DNA from: Brachynemurus nebulosus
Lineage: Eukaryota; Arthropoda; Insecta; Neuroptera; Myrmeleontidae
NCBI GenBank assembly: GCA_035578155.1
Contig: JAPWDM010000001.1
Coordinates: forward strand, 76,248,972-76,312,971
Direction: 5' to 3'
DNA: 64,000 nt
In this document: positions 13,289 to 25,398 of the stretch, piece after piece
Layout of the letters: every line of letters begins with the position of its first letter
How positions within the stretch are numbered: the stretch's first letter is position 1
Made by a program: the position numbers and the translations under genes
Notes under the pieces: model-generated
The model's database searches: none
Seen by the model: only the letters and a program-made list of their open reading frames with translations
Told to the model about the DNA's origin: nothing

Positions 13289-14565
13289 TAATAACACCTA
13301 ATCTATTACAATTTATTTAGCCGTTTTGATGCTACAAGAAAATAGAGAGAATGCCATACACATAGATATGAGCGAAAAACATAACCCTGCTTTTGCTGTC
13401 GCGCAATCGGATAAAAAAAAAAAGAAAAGAAAAAAAACATTTTAAACATCAACAATTTGTCATATATTTATCTCTTTTTATAATAAACCGTAAAAAATGT
13501 ATTTAAATACCCTATACATATAGTCAAAACTGGGCAGAAAAACGTTAATCCGTTAATCGTTAACTAACGAAATTAACACATTTAGCGAATTAACTTTTGA
13601 CTTCAAAATCTATTAAAGGTTCTATTAACTTCCTTTGAATAAAACTCGTTAACATGACAAGTTCGTTAATTAGACATGTGTGCCAATCAAAAAATATTTC
13701 CGAAAGTAGTAATAATAAGGAAGAAGCGAATACTTTTTTCCAATACAGTCACTCAGTCGAAGAGAAGCGTAAACAGTTAATAAGAAGAAGTTACAGCTTA
13801 TAAAAAAAATCAGAATTCGATAAAAATCTGACTGGGTCTATGGAATGTCAATTTTCTCCGAAAAAAATATTTTGTAGGCTAAACGCTAAACAATCATTTC
13901 CTTCTCTAATGTATATTTCTACTTGTTAACTGGAAAACTAACTTTTGTTCAGTTCGTTTTAATAAAGCATACGGGAAAATCTTTTTGTCTCGAAATGCCA
14001 AAATTTTTACTACCAGTGACAAAACCATAAATTTTACACCTTTTTTGGCGTTTAATAGAACAATGTGGTAAATCTTTCGGTAAGTCCATTAAATTAGGTA
14101 TATTAGAAAAAAGATAAATATGATTTTAAATTTATTATTTATGCACATTTATGTACATCATACAATACAACACTGCAGTGCACTACCGAAAAAATCAAAT
14201 TCATTTGACTTTGGTCGACTGTCGGTGAAATTTGACAGTTCACGCCAGTGCAGGTAGGTATCACTGTAATCGTTTACATTTAATAATTATGTAGATGTTT
14301 GTTTGAGAAAAATCCTGCCACAGTGAGACGCACTGTGACCAATAGTCAATGTCACTACATATATTATTATATACTACAGACGTCAGCCATGACCATGAGG
14401 GTTATTTCGCTATACGCCTATATTTGTCTTATGGTACTTTTTTATTTTAAATTTTCAACAACTTTCGGTTCTTTTCGTTTTTTAACTTGTGTTGAACTAA
14501 CTGTCTTATTATACTAATTTAAAAAAAAAAAAAGAAAAACTATTAAAATCGAACAATACTATCGA
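13289..14565. other. Spacer with TTAAC-rich tract, no gene seen
   Basis: Between about 13540 and 13680 the words CGTTAATCCGTTAATCG and many GTTAA/TTAAC repeats occur, like the ends of some hAT elements, but no mirrored partner was found. Nothing coding is visible. Confidence 0.4.
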
Positions 14566-16570
14566 TAAGGCGGCCAACTGTCCTGGATTTTGTAGGACAG
14601 TCCACTGAAATTTTTGTTAAAATAGTTCTGGAAGGGGTCTAATGTGTCCCGTAAGTCCCGCATTTAGTAGATTGGAAATAATAAAAGAATTAAACTGACA
14701 ATTAAAGGTCCCAAGGCCGGACCTATGGATTTTGATGAAATTTGAATTTGTTGTAGAAGAATGTTTCTCAACCTTTTTTCAGTCACGGCCCGGTAAAATC
14801 TCGGAAAATTTTGTGCAGGCCGGTCACATATACAATCACACATGACAATTACCAGTTTTTTAAATTACATTTATACTTAACTTGAAATGTGTTTTTTTCG
14901 ACTACTTCTTTTACCCTATAATTCAAATAAACATCGACATTTTCTTAAGTATTAGAAACTAATATTTAAAAGTCGCTCTGTAACTTTAAATAATATTATT
15001 GTATCCTGGAATCATTTCTGTCATTAGTTGGAATAACATTCGGTCGTGTAATATGAAATGTCCTTTTTCGACAACTTCGTTTACCATGTAATTCGGATAC
15101 ATATCGAAACTTTCTTAAGGTAGTTATCTCGACATTGAACTTTTCGACAGAATAGTTTCAAATTTTAATAGTGTAAAGAAGAATACTATATCTGATTGTC
15201 CTTGTAATTTGGGAAAGATTGACCGCTTCTGAGTTAAGATAATTAGGGTTAAAGTTTGTATCTACTCCATGTATTAGATCTCAAAATTCTGACTACGTAC
15301 CCTTATTTTGTATTTAACAATATAATGACTCGACAGAATTCAATAAAAAACTAGGGAAAGAAAGATTAATAAGTTCTGAATGTAAAGAAAAAATGGAATT
15401 ATTTGTTGATCGTTTTGAATTGAAGATATCATCAGAGAAATTATAGTATTTTAATAAATACACCAATTTCAAGCAACTGAACCGAAGCAGTCTGGCAACC
15501 CTGTATATTAAATAACTGGTTTATTCGTATTTACTTGTAAACAATATTGAAAATTCATGAATAGCATTTTTTGACCTTTCACCGCTTACGTAGCGAAAAC
15601 GGTGATAGAAACATTAAAAAGTGTTAAGACCTTTTTTGTAGAGAATCGAATTCTCTACAAAAAAGTCCACCAGAGCACCTGTCTATCTTATACAGCTGAA
15701 AAAATAAAGCGTCCAAATGCATATGCATACCACTTAATATGTTTGTTGAGTAAATTAACAATGATGTCAAAGCATTTATTATAAAAAAAAACTTTGATAG
15801 TATAAGTGTGTATGCACAGACTATGTTTGAATGTATGCCTACACGTTCCTATGAGAAATAGTATGCATCAACATCTATCCATTAATACATACAATAATGA
15901 CATAAAGTAAGTTTGGTTCGCAATTTTTTCTACTAGCATGTCACAAGGTAACTGCCTTAAGCATTAGAGAAATATTTAAAAACCATTCTTTAATTTTGCC
16001 AGTTTAAACTTTCGTCCTATTTCTTATCTGAGCCTTATCATTTTCGAGATATTTGAAAAATTAAATTTTTATCCCAATTTATGAAATGTGATTTCACCCC
16101 TTTAAACCGTTTTTCCTTAGATAAAACGAATATGTGTCGCTTATTTTTTAATGTTCTACAATATATTTAAATTTCATCAAAATCGATAGGTTCGTCCTCG
16201 GGACCTTTTTTTGTTATGGTTCATTTCAGTTAAATTTAACCATGCTTCGTCACTTTAAATTTAAATAATTTCCGTTATCTTGGCTTTATCTCTTTTATTA
16301 TTGCATTTATGTAAATTTTAAATTTGCAGTTTATTTTTAGAAAAGAATAGAAGATTGATTTGTTTCGAATATAAGAATTATTTAATTTTTTAACGAAAAC
16401 TCATGATCAATTGTATCTAAAACGAGGTATATCTAGTTTTTTTTTTTTTTTTTGTCATCCATTGTATTTTTGAAATGCTTTGGAATTTTTTAAAATACCA
16501 CACAAATAAAAATAAGGCCCAAGATTGTTATATTATACCGCAATGACTAATGAAAAAGTTGGCCGCCTTA
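14566..16570. mobile_element. 2.0-kb inverted-repeat element, TAAGGCGGCCAACT ends
   Basis: TAAGGCGGCCAACT at 14566 is mirrored by AGTTGGCCGCCTTA ending at 16570. A second mirrored block lies inside: GGACCTATGGATTTTGATG near 14716 and its near-complement at about 16170-16207. The flanks suit a TA target. The interior has a hAT-like word near 14765 (TTCTCAACCTTTTTTCAG) and no transposase. Confidence 0.6.
15631..15665. repeat. Perfect 16-bp-arm palindrome
   Basis: CTTTTTTGTAGAGAAT (15631-15646), a 3-nt centre CGA, then its exact complement (15650-15665). It sits inside the 14566-16570 element and could form a tight hairpin. Confidence 0.75.
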
Positions 16571-16719
16571 ATTAATTTAATAAGTGTTACAATTTACAAT
16601 ATTGACTTGGTTAATTTCTTTTCTCAGTTCTGTCCTAAGTTTTGCAAATGCTAGGAACGGCTCTGACTATTCACATTCATTGCAAATATTGAGTTATTAT
16701 TAAAGAAAAATTTACTTAC

Positions 16720-18004
16720 CAATAATTTACAAGTAAAAGCATCACCATTTTCTAGAACGATTTCAGATATATCTCCTGGGAACTTTGGAAGCTTATATGA
16801 CTTGATTTTTGCAGAATATAAAACATTAACATCCGTTTTATGGAGTTCTTTTTCAACTGATGATAATATTAAATTATTTTCTACTATGTATGCCAAATAC
16901 TTGGAAAAATCTTTGTAACCGAAAATAATAACAGAATCCGAACAACCATCCCACACCTGTAAATCAACAGCATGTAGTTAGTTAAAAAAAAAGTTCACAT
17001 TATAATGGGGATTTGACTGATTTTGGGAAATTATTTTAAAACACACATATTTATGTATTATGCATGTATACGTTTTTAATTTTTAATAATAATGTCGAGA
17101 ATTGTTAGAAAAAATTATTTTAGTATTTGTCCTCAAAATTTGCGCGAAAACGTTTACTAGCTGTCAGTTACGTCACATTCTCTAGATAGTAACAGGTGTC
17201 CTGTAACTAAGAAAAAAAAAATGTTTATTTTTTCTGTAACTAGGAAAAGAAATTGTTGATTTTTAAAAAAATTAATTAAATTTTGATTAATTTCCATAGT
17301 TATGTTTGCTAACCGGAAATTAAGTAGCGACACTAGCGATGATAGTGTTGAAATATAAGAGAAAACAACGTGACAGCCCGTTTCTGCTTACATGGATTTT
17401 AGCTAAAAAATTACTTTTTTAATTAAATTTTTTTAAATCAAATAATGATAGTTAAGATGAATTAGTATAATAAATTGCTATCTTTTATTATAAATTTTCA
17501 TTAAAATTTGTTTTAATTGTGGTCTTTGATACTGTCAAATACCCCATTATTTCCATTAAAAGCAAGATGAAAAAGCAACCTGCATTGAAGTGACAGGTGC
17601 AAAACGAGCATTACTTATATGATTCCAAACATTAAGAGATGTTAACAAATTATATGTCGCAGCATTTAATGCAGATACGCGATTGCTAAAGTTTTCCGAT
17701 AAGGTAAATTCTTTTTTTGGTCTACCTTCTAACAACAATATTTTCTTCTTATTTAATTTAAGATTTTTACCTGTAAGATGAATTCGAATTAGTTTTTTTT
17801 TTTTTTGAGATGGCAAGATTAATAATAATAATTCTTAGATATTAACGTACCTAAAGCAAGAGCCATTGTCGAACCAACCATTCCACCCCCAGCAATTAAA
17901 ATATCAAAATGATTTACATTTTCATTAGTGGTATTCATATACCTTCTTAACAGACTTCGTTTGGGATTTAAATGGTTTTTAAAAGTTGAATATAATTTTA
18001 ACAT
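16720..18004 (-). CDS. COQ6: Ubiquinone biosynthesis monooxygenase COQ6, 5' half
   Basis: Three minus-strand exons splice cleanly: 18004-17851, 17770-17580 and 16956-16720, giving 194 codons. Introns are GTACGT...ACAG and GTTGCT...ACAG, and exon 3 ends at GTAAGT. Exon 1 starts with ATG and a basic, Ser/Arg-rich segment fitting a mitochondrial presequence. It then has the FAD-binding strand-turn motif DILIAGGGMVGSTMALALG. Exon 2 carries the diagnostic NRVSALNAATYNLL, and exon 3 starts VWDGCSD. The family hydroxylates the coenzyme Q ring on the matrix side of the inner mitochondrial membrane. About 250 C-terminal residues expected from the usual ~450 (GADG motif, FAD-ribityl DAAHxxHP motif) were not found between exon 3 and the oppositely oriented TRPA gene. 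Either they lie beyond long introns, or the gene is truncated or misassembled. Confidence 0.88.
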
Positions 18005-18195
18005 TTTAAACTTTAAAGTTTAGATATCCTAGATAAATAACAAAAATAATTATTTTTTGACAGAAACTTTCATAACATTAGGTACACATGAAATGCAAAC
18101 GATGCAAACCCATTGCAAACCAAACATAAATACGATAAATACATTAGGTACCTAACCTTAATTTTACTATTTTAGCCACAGAATCATAGTGACTA

Positions 18196-18420
18196 TTGGC
18201 GACGCAAAGATTACGCGAGCGCTCCTGGTTTTTTAAATTAGAAGCTGTATCAAGTAAAAATTTTTGTATATGTTTAATTGTCGATAGAAAAATGTACTAT
18301 ACAAATTTTGCGCAGATTACTAGATTTTATATTGCCCAGTAATCGTATACGTGTATTTTTACTTGATGCTAGTTCTAATTTTACTACCAGAGGCGCGAGT
18401 GAGAATCTTTGCGTCGCCAA
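18196..18420. mobile_element. 225-bp MITE with TA duplication upstream of COQ6
   Basis: Arms starting TTGGCGACGCAAAGATT are mirrored (AATCTTTGCGTCGCCAA), with about 75 bp of paired sequence per side. TA dinucleotides flank both ends (18194-18195, 18421-18422), as for Tc1/mariner-type MITEs. It lies 192 bp upstream of the COQ6 start codon, so it may sit in that gene's promoter region. Confidence 0.85.
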
Positions 18421-18877
18421 TAAGAAGGGATCGAACTTAATGCATTCAAAAAAGTGTCTAAAAATAAGAGGGCACCAGTATTCCTTGTGTACCAAAGCGG
18501 TAGTTTGAATACTACTTGAAATAGTTTTATTGTTATATTATAAAGAACGAACTGCAATATTAATAAAATAAAATTTATTTAGTTTACTTGATTTTCTTTG
18601 TGGGTACTTGAAAAATGGAGGATTTTTCAAATTTAATTCCTTGAGTCGCTTTATATCAATTACACTGCCACTAGAACAATTTTTAACATCACACACCCTG
18701 CCCAATTTTGATATTATTGATTTAAAATTAAGCTGAATAAATTATTCGTATTTATTTAAAAAACAATTTTATAAGATTTTTAAAATCATTTCCAAATTCT
18801 CAAAAACTGGGGTTAAGAATGTCCATGTTACACTAACTTGATACTTCAAGTCTATTTACGTTCTATTTTTCTTATTA
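18421..18877. other. Spacer, no gene seen
   Basis: AT-rich sequence between two mobile elements. Nothing recognisable. Confidence 0.5.
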
Positions 18878-19607
18878 AGACGCTTCTACACGATGCTACG
18901 AACACCTTCCAACATTGGACGTTCGATGGTTCATCGCATCGTGTGGCCGTTGTTCGGACCTACGAGTGTCCAATGTCGAGCGTCAAACATTCGCATTTGA
19001 CCATGTCCCGCTCGATGTCGGTATTCTTGCACCGAGTCAAAGGGATGCTTCGAACGTTTGAAGGTCAATGTTGGTTGCGTTGGTTGGTTCGACTCAGCAG
19101 CTGCACGACTCGTTCATGTGAAGAGAGACAACATCAGTGTATAACATTAGAGATAACATCAGACAGATAACAGCGTCGTCCACTGAGTACCAACACATCA
19201 TCATTCGTATTGGATCAAACATTCGATTCACCGTGTAGCAGATACATTCGTCGCCAGGGCCGCGCCAAGCGGGGGTGTTAGGGGTGCCTAGTACCCCGGC
19301 GGCAGGCTTTGGGGGCGGCAAATAAAATATAAACTTATTACTATGTTTATGTGGTAATTTTAATGACACTAAATGTTACCCGCATTTTGCTTAAATACTT
19401 GTCTATTATGATTGTTGTGACCCGTCGGTAATCCGATTATTCCGATTGTCGACCAGCGACAACAATCATTTGCGCGGTAATCGGCGAGATCAAACGGGAT
19501 CGGGATCGAACATGTTCTTGCACGCTTTAATTTTATAAAAACCGTCGTTAAATTCTAGACATAAAACATTTATCAATCTTTAAAATTGTTTAGTTTTCGT
19601 TGCGTTA

Positions 19608-19931
19608 GTAGTAGGAATATGGGGCTACGGGAACCTCCTTCCCTCCTGCCGACTTTTTGAGTGACCTCGGCAGGAGGCAAAACTACCGAGGCGGTTCTAG
19701 AAGCCTCCGGCGGTGGGTGGAGCAAAACTTGGTCTCCAACCTAACGATATCTAGTGAAATTTTTTTCTAACCTAACAGAACCCAATGGAATTTGACCTAA
19801 CCTAACGAAACCTAAGCGAACTTAGCTTAACCTAACAAAAGTTTTTTCTAACCTAAGAACTGAAAAATTCCCTAACAGATGGCGCAGCCACCTTCGAGCC
19901 TGTGAATTCGCTACTAGATGGCGTTGCTAGT
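19608..19931 (+). repeat. Left TIR of the 7-kb element (324 bp)
   Basis: It starts GTAGTAGGAATATGGGGC. It contains an 11-bp-arm hairpin (CCTCCTGCCGA at 19642, TCGGCAGGAGG at 19667), a second palindrome around TTCTAGAA (19688-19707), several CCTAAC words, and ends with AGATGGCG motifs. By eye it differs from the right TIR at very few positions. Confidence 0.92.
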
Positions 19932-20464
19932 TTGGTGCAGTTTGGTGTCATTTGGTGCACCTTTGGTGCAGTTTGGTGCACCTTTGGTGCAGTTTGGTGT
20001 CATTTGGTGCACCTTTGGTGCAGTTTGGTGTCATTTGGTGCACCTTTGGTGCATTTTGGTGTCATTTGGTGCAGTTTGGTGTCATTTGGTGCACCTTTGG
20101 TGCAGTTTGGTGTCATTTGGTGCAACTTTGGTGCAGTTTGGTGTCATTTGGTGCACCTTTGGTGCAGTTTGGTGTCATTTGGTGCAACTTTGGTGCAGTT
20201 TGGTGTCATTTGGTGCACCTTTGGTGCAGTTTGGTGTCATTTGGTGCAGTTTGGTGTCATTTGGTGCACCTTTGGTGCAGTTTGGAGTCATTTGGTGCAC
20301 TTTTGGTGAATTTTGGTGCACCTTTGGAGCAGTTTGGTGTCAATTGGTGCACCTTTTGTGCATTTTGGTGTCATTTGGTGCAGTTTGGTGTCATTTGGTG
20401 CAGTTTGGTGTCATTTGGTGCAGTTTGGTGTCATTTGGTGCACCTTTGGTGCATTTTGGTGTCA
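19932..20464. repeat. Subterminal minisatellite of TTTGGTGCA/TTTGGTGTCA units
   Basis: About 530 bp made almost only of 9-11 bp words (TTTGGTGCA, TTTGGTGTCA, CTTTGGTGCA) arranged in a higher-order unit of roughly 30 bp. It lies exactly between the left TIR and the core promoter of the plus-strand gene. All frames stay open through it only because of the repeat, so those frames are not genes. The right end has no such array. Confidence 0.95.
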
Positions 20465-20471
20465 TTACTTT

Positions 20472-20531
20472 ACGTCAATTCTGCTCTGGTTGTACTATAT
20501 AAGATCATGTCGATATAAAAAACTAATCAGT
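20472..20531 (+). promoter_or_regulatory. Core promoter of the zinc-finger gene
   Basis: TACGTCA (CRE half-site-like) at about 20472, TATATAAG at 20496-20503, and the arthropod initiator TCAGT at 20527-20531. Spacing from TATA to the initiator A is about 33 nt. The predicted 5' leader before ATG 20568 is about 39 nt. Confidence 0.7.
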
Positions 20532-20567
20532 GTTATGTTATAAATCGAACTATTCACATCTATCAAA

Positions 20568-21706
20568 ATGTTTAATTGTATACGTTGTGACAAGACATTT
20601 TCGCGGAGAAGTTCTCTTTTACGTCATATGAAAAGAAGAGTGCATGCTCAGGAACATCAAACAAACAATAATGAGCAGATCGCAAATAATCAGTTTGAAT
20701 ATACCACGGTAAATAATGGGACACAAGTGAACAGCGCGGAGAACAGGAGACAAAGTGAATCGTCAAAATCTAATGATGAAAATGATGATAATGAAACCGA
20801 ATATAGTTTTGAAGCAAGAAATGAAGAAAAGGAAGATAAAGCACCAGTATTTCAAAATCAACACGAAAATGATACAGATCTATCTAAAAGAAACTTGAAT
20901 ACTTTTAATGAAAGTATGATGGCTGCAGCAGAAGCAATCAGACGTAAATTCCACGCTTTAAAAAAAACTCGCATAATAATATTCTACAATCGGCGAATGA
21001 TGAAGATAATCGATCTGATGAACAAAAGCATTTACCATCGCCTGATAACTACAAAGAAACAAGTTTTACTCCAAAGATGGCTGGTCTCTTACAAACTGCT
21101 CTAGACATATTAATGGTCAAAGAGCTTCAGAACGCATGCGCAAAGGATGAAGAACAAGAAGATAAAAATTCGGAAGAAAAGGACCAACCTTCAACATCTA
21201 ATTCAATAAATGGAGAAGCTAAACGTTTCAAATATGATGATGAAAATACTAACCTTCATAATGGCCATTCGAAACCTGTTGATGAAGAAGAATATTTTGA
21301 TGACCCGAACCATTTAGTTGATGAACTAAGAAGTTTAGCGACTCAGACGCAAATTGGAGAAGAAATGGTTAATACTATATGTAATTTAATGGGAAGGAGT
21401 CATATTATAAATCCCAGCTTTGCGGATTATATCGAAAACGAGAAAAAACGAAGCCATTTTAATAATTTAAAGGAAAGTGACATTGGAAAGCGGATTATCT
21501 CAATAACCAGGGAATTGGAAAAGCATGATATTATTGAACCAGTGTTAAAATATGTATTCAATGATGATGAAAAAACATCTACTAGCGATAGCGAAGATAC
21601 TGCGAGCGAAGGAGAAGCTGATGATGACGAGAATACAGTCGCCAACGATGGTGATGAAAAAATTTCGGGTGAAGGGTTATACTTAAGGCCCTATAGGAGA
21701 TATTAA
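20568..21706 (+). CDS. C2H2 zinc-finger/acidic protein of the 7-kb element (one frameshift)
   Basis: I do not recognise the full protein. It starts at ATG 20568 with a single C2H2 finger (Cys4, Cys7, His20, His26). A polar, Glu/Asp/Asn-rich region follows, then a helical-looking segment, an acidic Ser/Asp/Glu stretch (about 21570-21660), and a C-terminus ending GEGLYLRPYRRY. The frame breaks at a run of eight A (20960-20967). Sequence after it continues in another frame to the stop at 21706 with the same composition, so one ~380-residue protein with a one-base slip is likely. The slip could be a mutation, a sequencing error in the homopolymer, or slippage. The GLYLRPY tail reminds me of multicopy insect virus-like element proteins, but that is memory only. 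It converges on the minus-strand gene at 25399. Confidence 0.7.
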
Positions 21707-24700
21707 AATAAGCTATCAGCATTTAATAAGTTGTTAAAAAAATCTTTGTAACTTTTCCAATAGCTATATGTTAATTATTTTAAAATTATGTGAGTGTTGT
21801 TATTTCTTACATACCATAGTCCTTAAGCAAATTTAGTAATTCGTTAAAAAAAAAAAAAGATCACCGAAATGATTGTTCTTACAACGAACTATGTAATGTG
21901 TATTTTCTAAGTTATTAAAATAGGTAATGTTTTTGCTTGCTCCTGAATATAGGCAATTAAATCGCATTGTCCTATTAACATTCTGGTGCGATAGAACATA
22001 TGTGTAAACTATGTAATTCTTGCTAATAAGTATTTACCCATGTTATTAATGATTTGCTAATTTGAAGTATCGTTTGCACAGTAATGATCTAAAACTGCTG
22101 TGCAGGAAAGGGTTAATTAATTGAATGCAGCTTAACTCCGGAAAAAAAAATAAAATTTCGTAATCCAAAATTAAAGTTTTCATCCGCTCTTTAAAAATTA
22201 TGAGAGTTATTTACTGTCCACCCTATATATAAGCATTTATTCTTATGATATAAAACTACATTTTCAATTCGTTTGCTTAGAAATATTTGTCTGTGACTGA
22301 TAATTTTTAGGTGTTTTTACAAAATTAAACTGCAAAAAAAATAGTTTAAATGTATTTCACTGTCTATAAAATCATAAATTTTTTTTCTCTATCATCAATA
22401 AATTAACAAACAAAAAATACTTATTCAATACCTACCTAGCTTGCTATAACTATTGTTTATGGTAGAAAATATTGCGGGGAATATATAAACATAATAAGTT
22501 TCAGCGAAATAAGAACATACAAATTTAACATGGGAAAAAATTGTTGAGATCAGAGCATGCTCGTCTTTTATGGGTATCGTTTTATATAGGCATCGATAGT
22601 TACTAAAATTTTCTTTAATTGCAAAAAGGTAAATTTGAAAACAAAACAATAGGTACCTAATTTTCTACTAAGCAGTACTATTTTTAATAATAAATATTTC
22701 AACATTAGATTAATATTTATTTATAGTTATCTTAATAAATTTACTGCTATTGTCTTTTATTGACTTCTGAATATTATTTTGACGCGATATTATTTAAAAT
22801 TTTGCTAATTTTTTTAATAAATAAAACACATTTTTATAAATTATAATAATATACAATATATTGGAGTATGATAATATGAGAAAAAAAACGCTTATTTAGC
22901 ATTGATAAAATAATTTCGTATTTAAGATGAATTGCTCTTACTACCGTCTTTCACAAAACTAGGGGTCACTTAATACCTATAGATATATTTAACTAATTTT
23001 TTAACAATAGCAAGTAATAAATTTTTGGATAAAAAATAGCTATAAATTTTTTAGATAAGTTATAAAATATTAAAAGAAAAATTTTCTTAAAATATATGGA
23101 ACATTGTGCTATTAATTTAAGACTAAAAAAATATTATGAGGAGAAATTAATGTTTCAAAACTGTTTTAAATTCTTGATATTACATATTCAGTTTTAAAAA
23201 TATTAAGAAATATGATTTTTTACAATATATTGATATTGTAAAATATATGTTTTTAACGGTGTAGAAACCCGTACTTTTAACAGAGTACTGTATATATGCG
23301 AAATATTATATTACTATATATATTTTAAAAAATTCAGGAAAATAAATTTGGCTTTTAAACACGATTCATATAGATATAGCGAATACCTGTATTACAATGT
23401 AATATTCATATATACATATGTATGAACGTATTGGACTTTTATAACATGTATCCACATTCCAAGATTTATATTTTAGCAGATCAGCATTTCTTATATGTAT
23501 GTGCAAGGCTAATATTTGATAGACAATTTTATAAAGAATAATTTTTATTAAACTTGAAAAATAATTTTTATTAAGCATGTGAAAAATTAAATTTTTCGTT
23601 TTCAGGGGATATTAAATCTTTTTTTTGTTTTATAATTATTCACCATAAAACCTAATAATACGATGCATATCAAATATTACTCATATGTATTATTGATTTA
23701 TACTTAGTTCAAAAATTGTGATTTAGAGATGAGACCTGAATTGAAAAATCGATTTTTTAAATTTTTTATTAAACACCAAATAATGTTTATTTATTAATCT
23801 GGCATAATCAAAACTAGAATATAAATCAATGTCTAGCGATGGGTATTGAAAAAAAATCGAATTTTTTTTTGTTTTTGTTTTTTTTGGTTTTTTTGTTTGT
23901 TTTTTTGGTCGGGAAAAAATTGTTGAGATCAGAGCATGCTCGTCTTTTATGGGTATCGTTTTATATAGGCATCGATAGTTACTAAAATTTTCTTTAATTG
24001 CAAAAAGGTAAATTTGAAAACAAAACAATAGGTACCTAATTTTCTACTAAGCAGTACTATTTTTAATAATAAATATTTCAACATTAGATTAATATTTATT
24101 TATAGTTATCTTAATAAATTTACTGCTATTGTCTTTTATTGACTTCTGAATATTATTTTGACGCGATATTATTTAAAATTTTGCTAATTTTTTTAATAAA
24201 TAAAACACATTTTTATAAATTATAATAATATACAATATATTGGAGTATGATAATATGAGAAAAAAAACGCTTATTTAGCATTGATAAAATAATTTCGTAT
24301 TTAAGATGAATTGCTCTTACTACCGTCTTTCACAAAACTAGGGGTCACTTAATACCTATAGATATATTTAACTAATTTTTTAACAATAGCAAGTAATAAA
24401 TTTTTGGATAAAAAATAGCTATAAATTTTTTAGATAAGTTATAAAATATTAAAAGAAAAATTTTCTTAAAATATATGGAACATTGTGCTATTAATTTAAG
24501 ACTAAAAAAATATTATGAGGAGAAATTAATGTTTCAAAACTGTTTTAAATTCTTGATATTACATATTCAGTTTTAAAAATATTAAGAAATATGATTTTTT
24601 ACAATATATTGATATTGTAAAATATATGTTTTTAACGGTGTAGAAACCCGTACTTTTAACAGAGTACTGTATATATGCGAAATATTATATTACTATATAT

Positions 24701-25398
24701 ATTTTAAAAAATTCAGGAAAATAAATTTGGCTTTTAAACACGATTCATATAGATATAGCGAATACCTGTATTACAATGTAATATTCATATATACATATGT
24801 ATGAACGTATTGGACTTTTATAACATGTATCCACATTCCAAGATTTATATTTTAGCAGATCAGCATTTCTTATATGTATGTGCAAGGCTAATATTTGATA
24901 GACAATTTTATAAAGAATAATTTTTATTAAACTTGAAAAATAATTTTTATTAAGCATGTGAAAAATTAAATTTTTCGTTTTCAGGGGATATTAAATCTTT
25001 TTTTTGTTTTATAATTATTCACCATAAAACCTAATAATACGATGCATATCAAATATTACTCATATGTATTATTGATTTATACTTAGTTCAAAAATTGTGA
25101 TTTAGAGATGAGACCTGAATTGAAAAATCGATTTTTTAAATTTTTTATTAAACACCAAATAATGTTTATTTATTAATCTGGCATAATCAAAACTAGAATA
25201 TAAATCAATGTCTAGCGATGGGTATTGAAAAAAAATCGAATTTTTTTTTGTTTTTGTTTTTTTTGGTTTTTTTGTTTGTTTTTTTGGTCTTTTTTTTGTT
25301 TTTTTATAATTTTTATTAAATATATGTAAAAATTGATACAATATTGAAATTTTTAAAATCCATAGTACAATTAAATAATACATTTTGAAGAGAGTAAA
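21707..25398. other. Non-coding interior of the 7-kb element
   Basis: Very AT-rich 3.7 kb between the two convergent genes. No frame has credible coding character. Most of it is the 1,379-bp tandem duplication. A minus-strand AATAAA at 25312-25317 is a plausible poly(A) signal for the antisense gene. Confidence 0.7.
22532..25289. repeat. Tandem duplication, 2 x 1,379 bp
   Basis: Copy 1 is 22532-23910 and copy 2 is 23911-25289, both beginning GGGAAAAAATTG and ending TTTTTTGGTC. Every line I compared is identical, including the same 70-codon minus-strand frame at 23366-23578 and 24745-24957. Such identity implies a very recent duplication or an assembly artefact. Confidence 0.95.

Noticed and set aside
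13540..13690. hAT end at the GTTAA-rich tract
   Set aside because: Resembles a known type of hAT terminus, but no mirrored end or TSD was found.
16720..18004. Calling COQ6 a pseudogene
   Set aside because: All three visible exons are intact with perfect splice sites; missing exons may be outside what I could detect.
19902..20518. Three overlapping 135-194-codon frames
   Set aside because: They are read-through of the TTTGGTGCA minisatellite; all frames stay open because the repeat has no stop.
23366..24957. Identical 70-codon minus-strand frames at 23366 and 24745
   Set aside because: Identity only reflects the tandem duplication. Composition is AT-driven and no motif is present.
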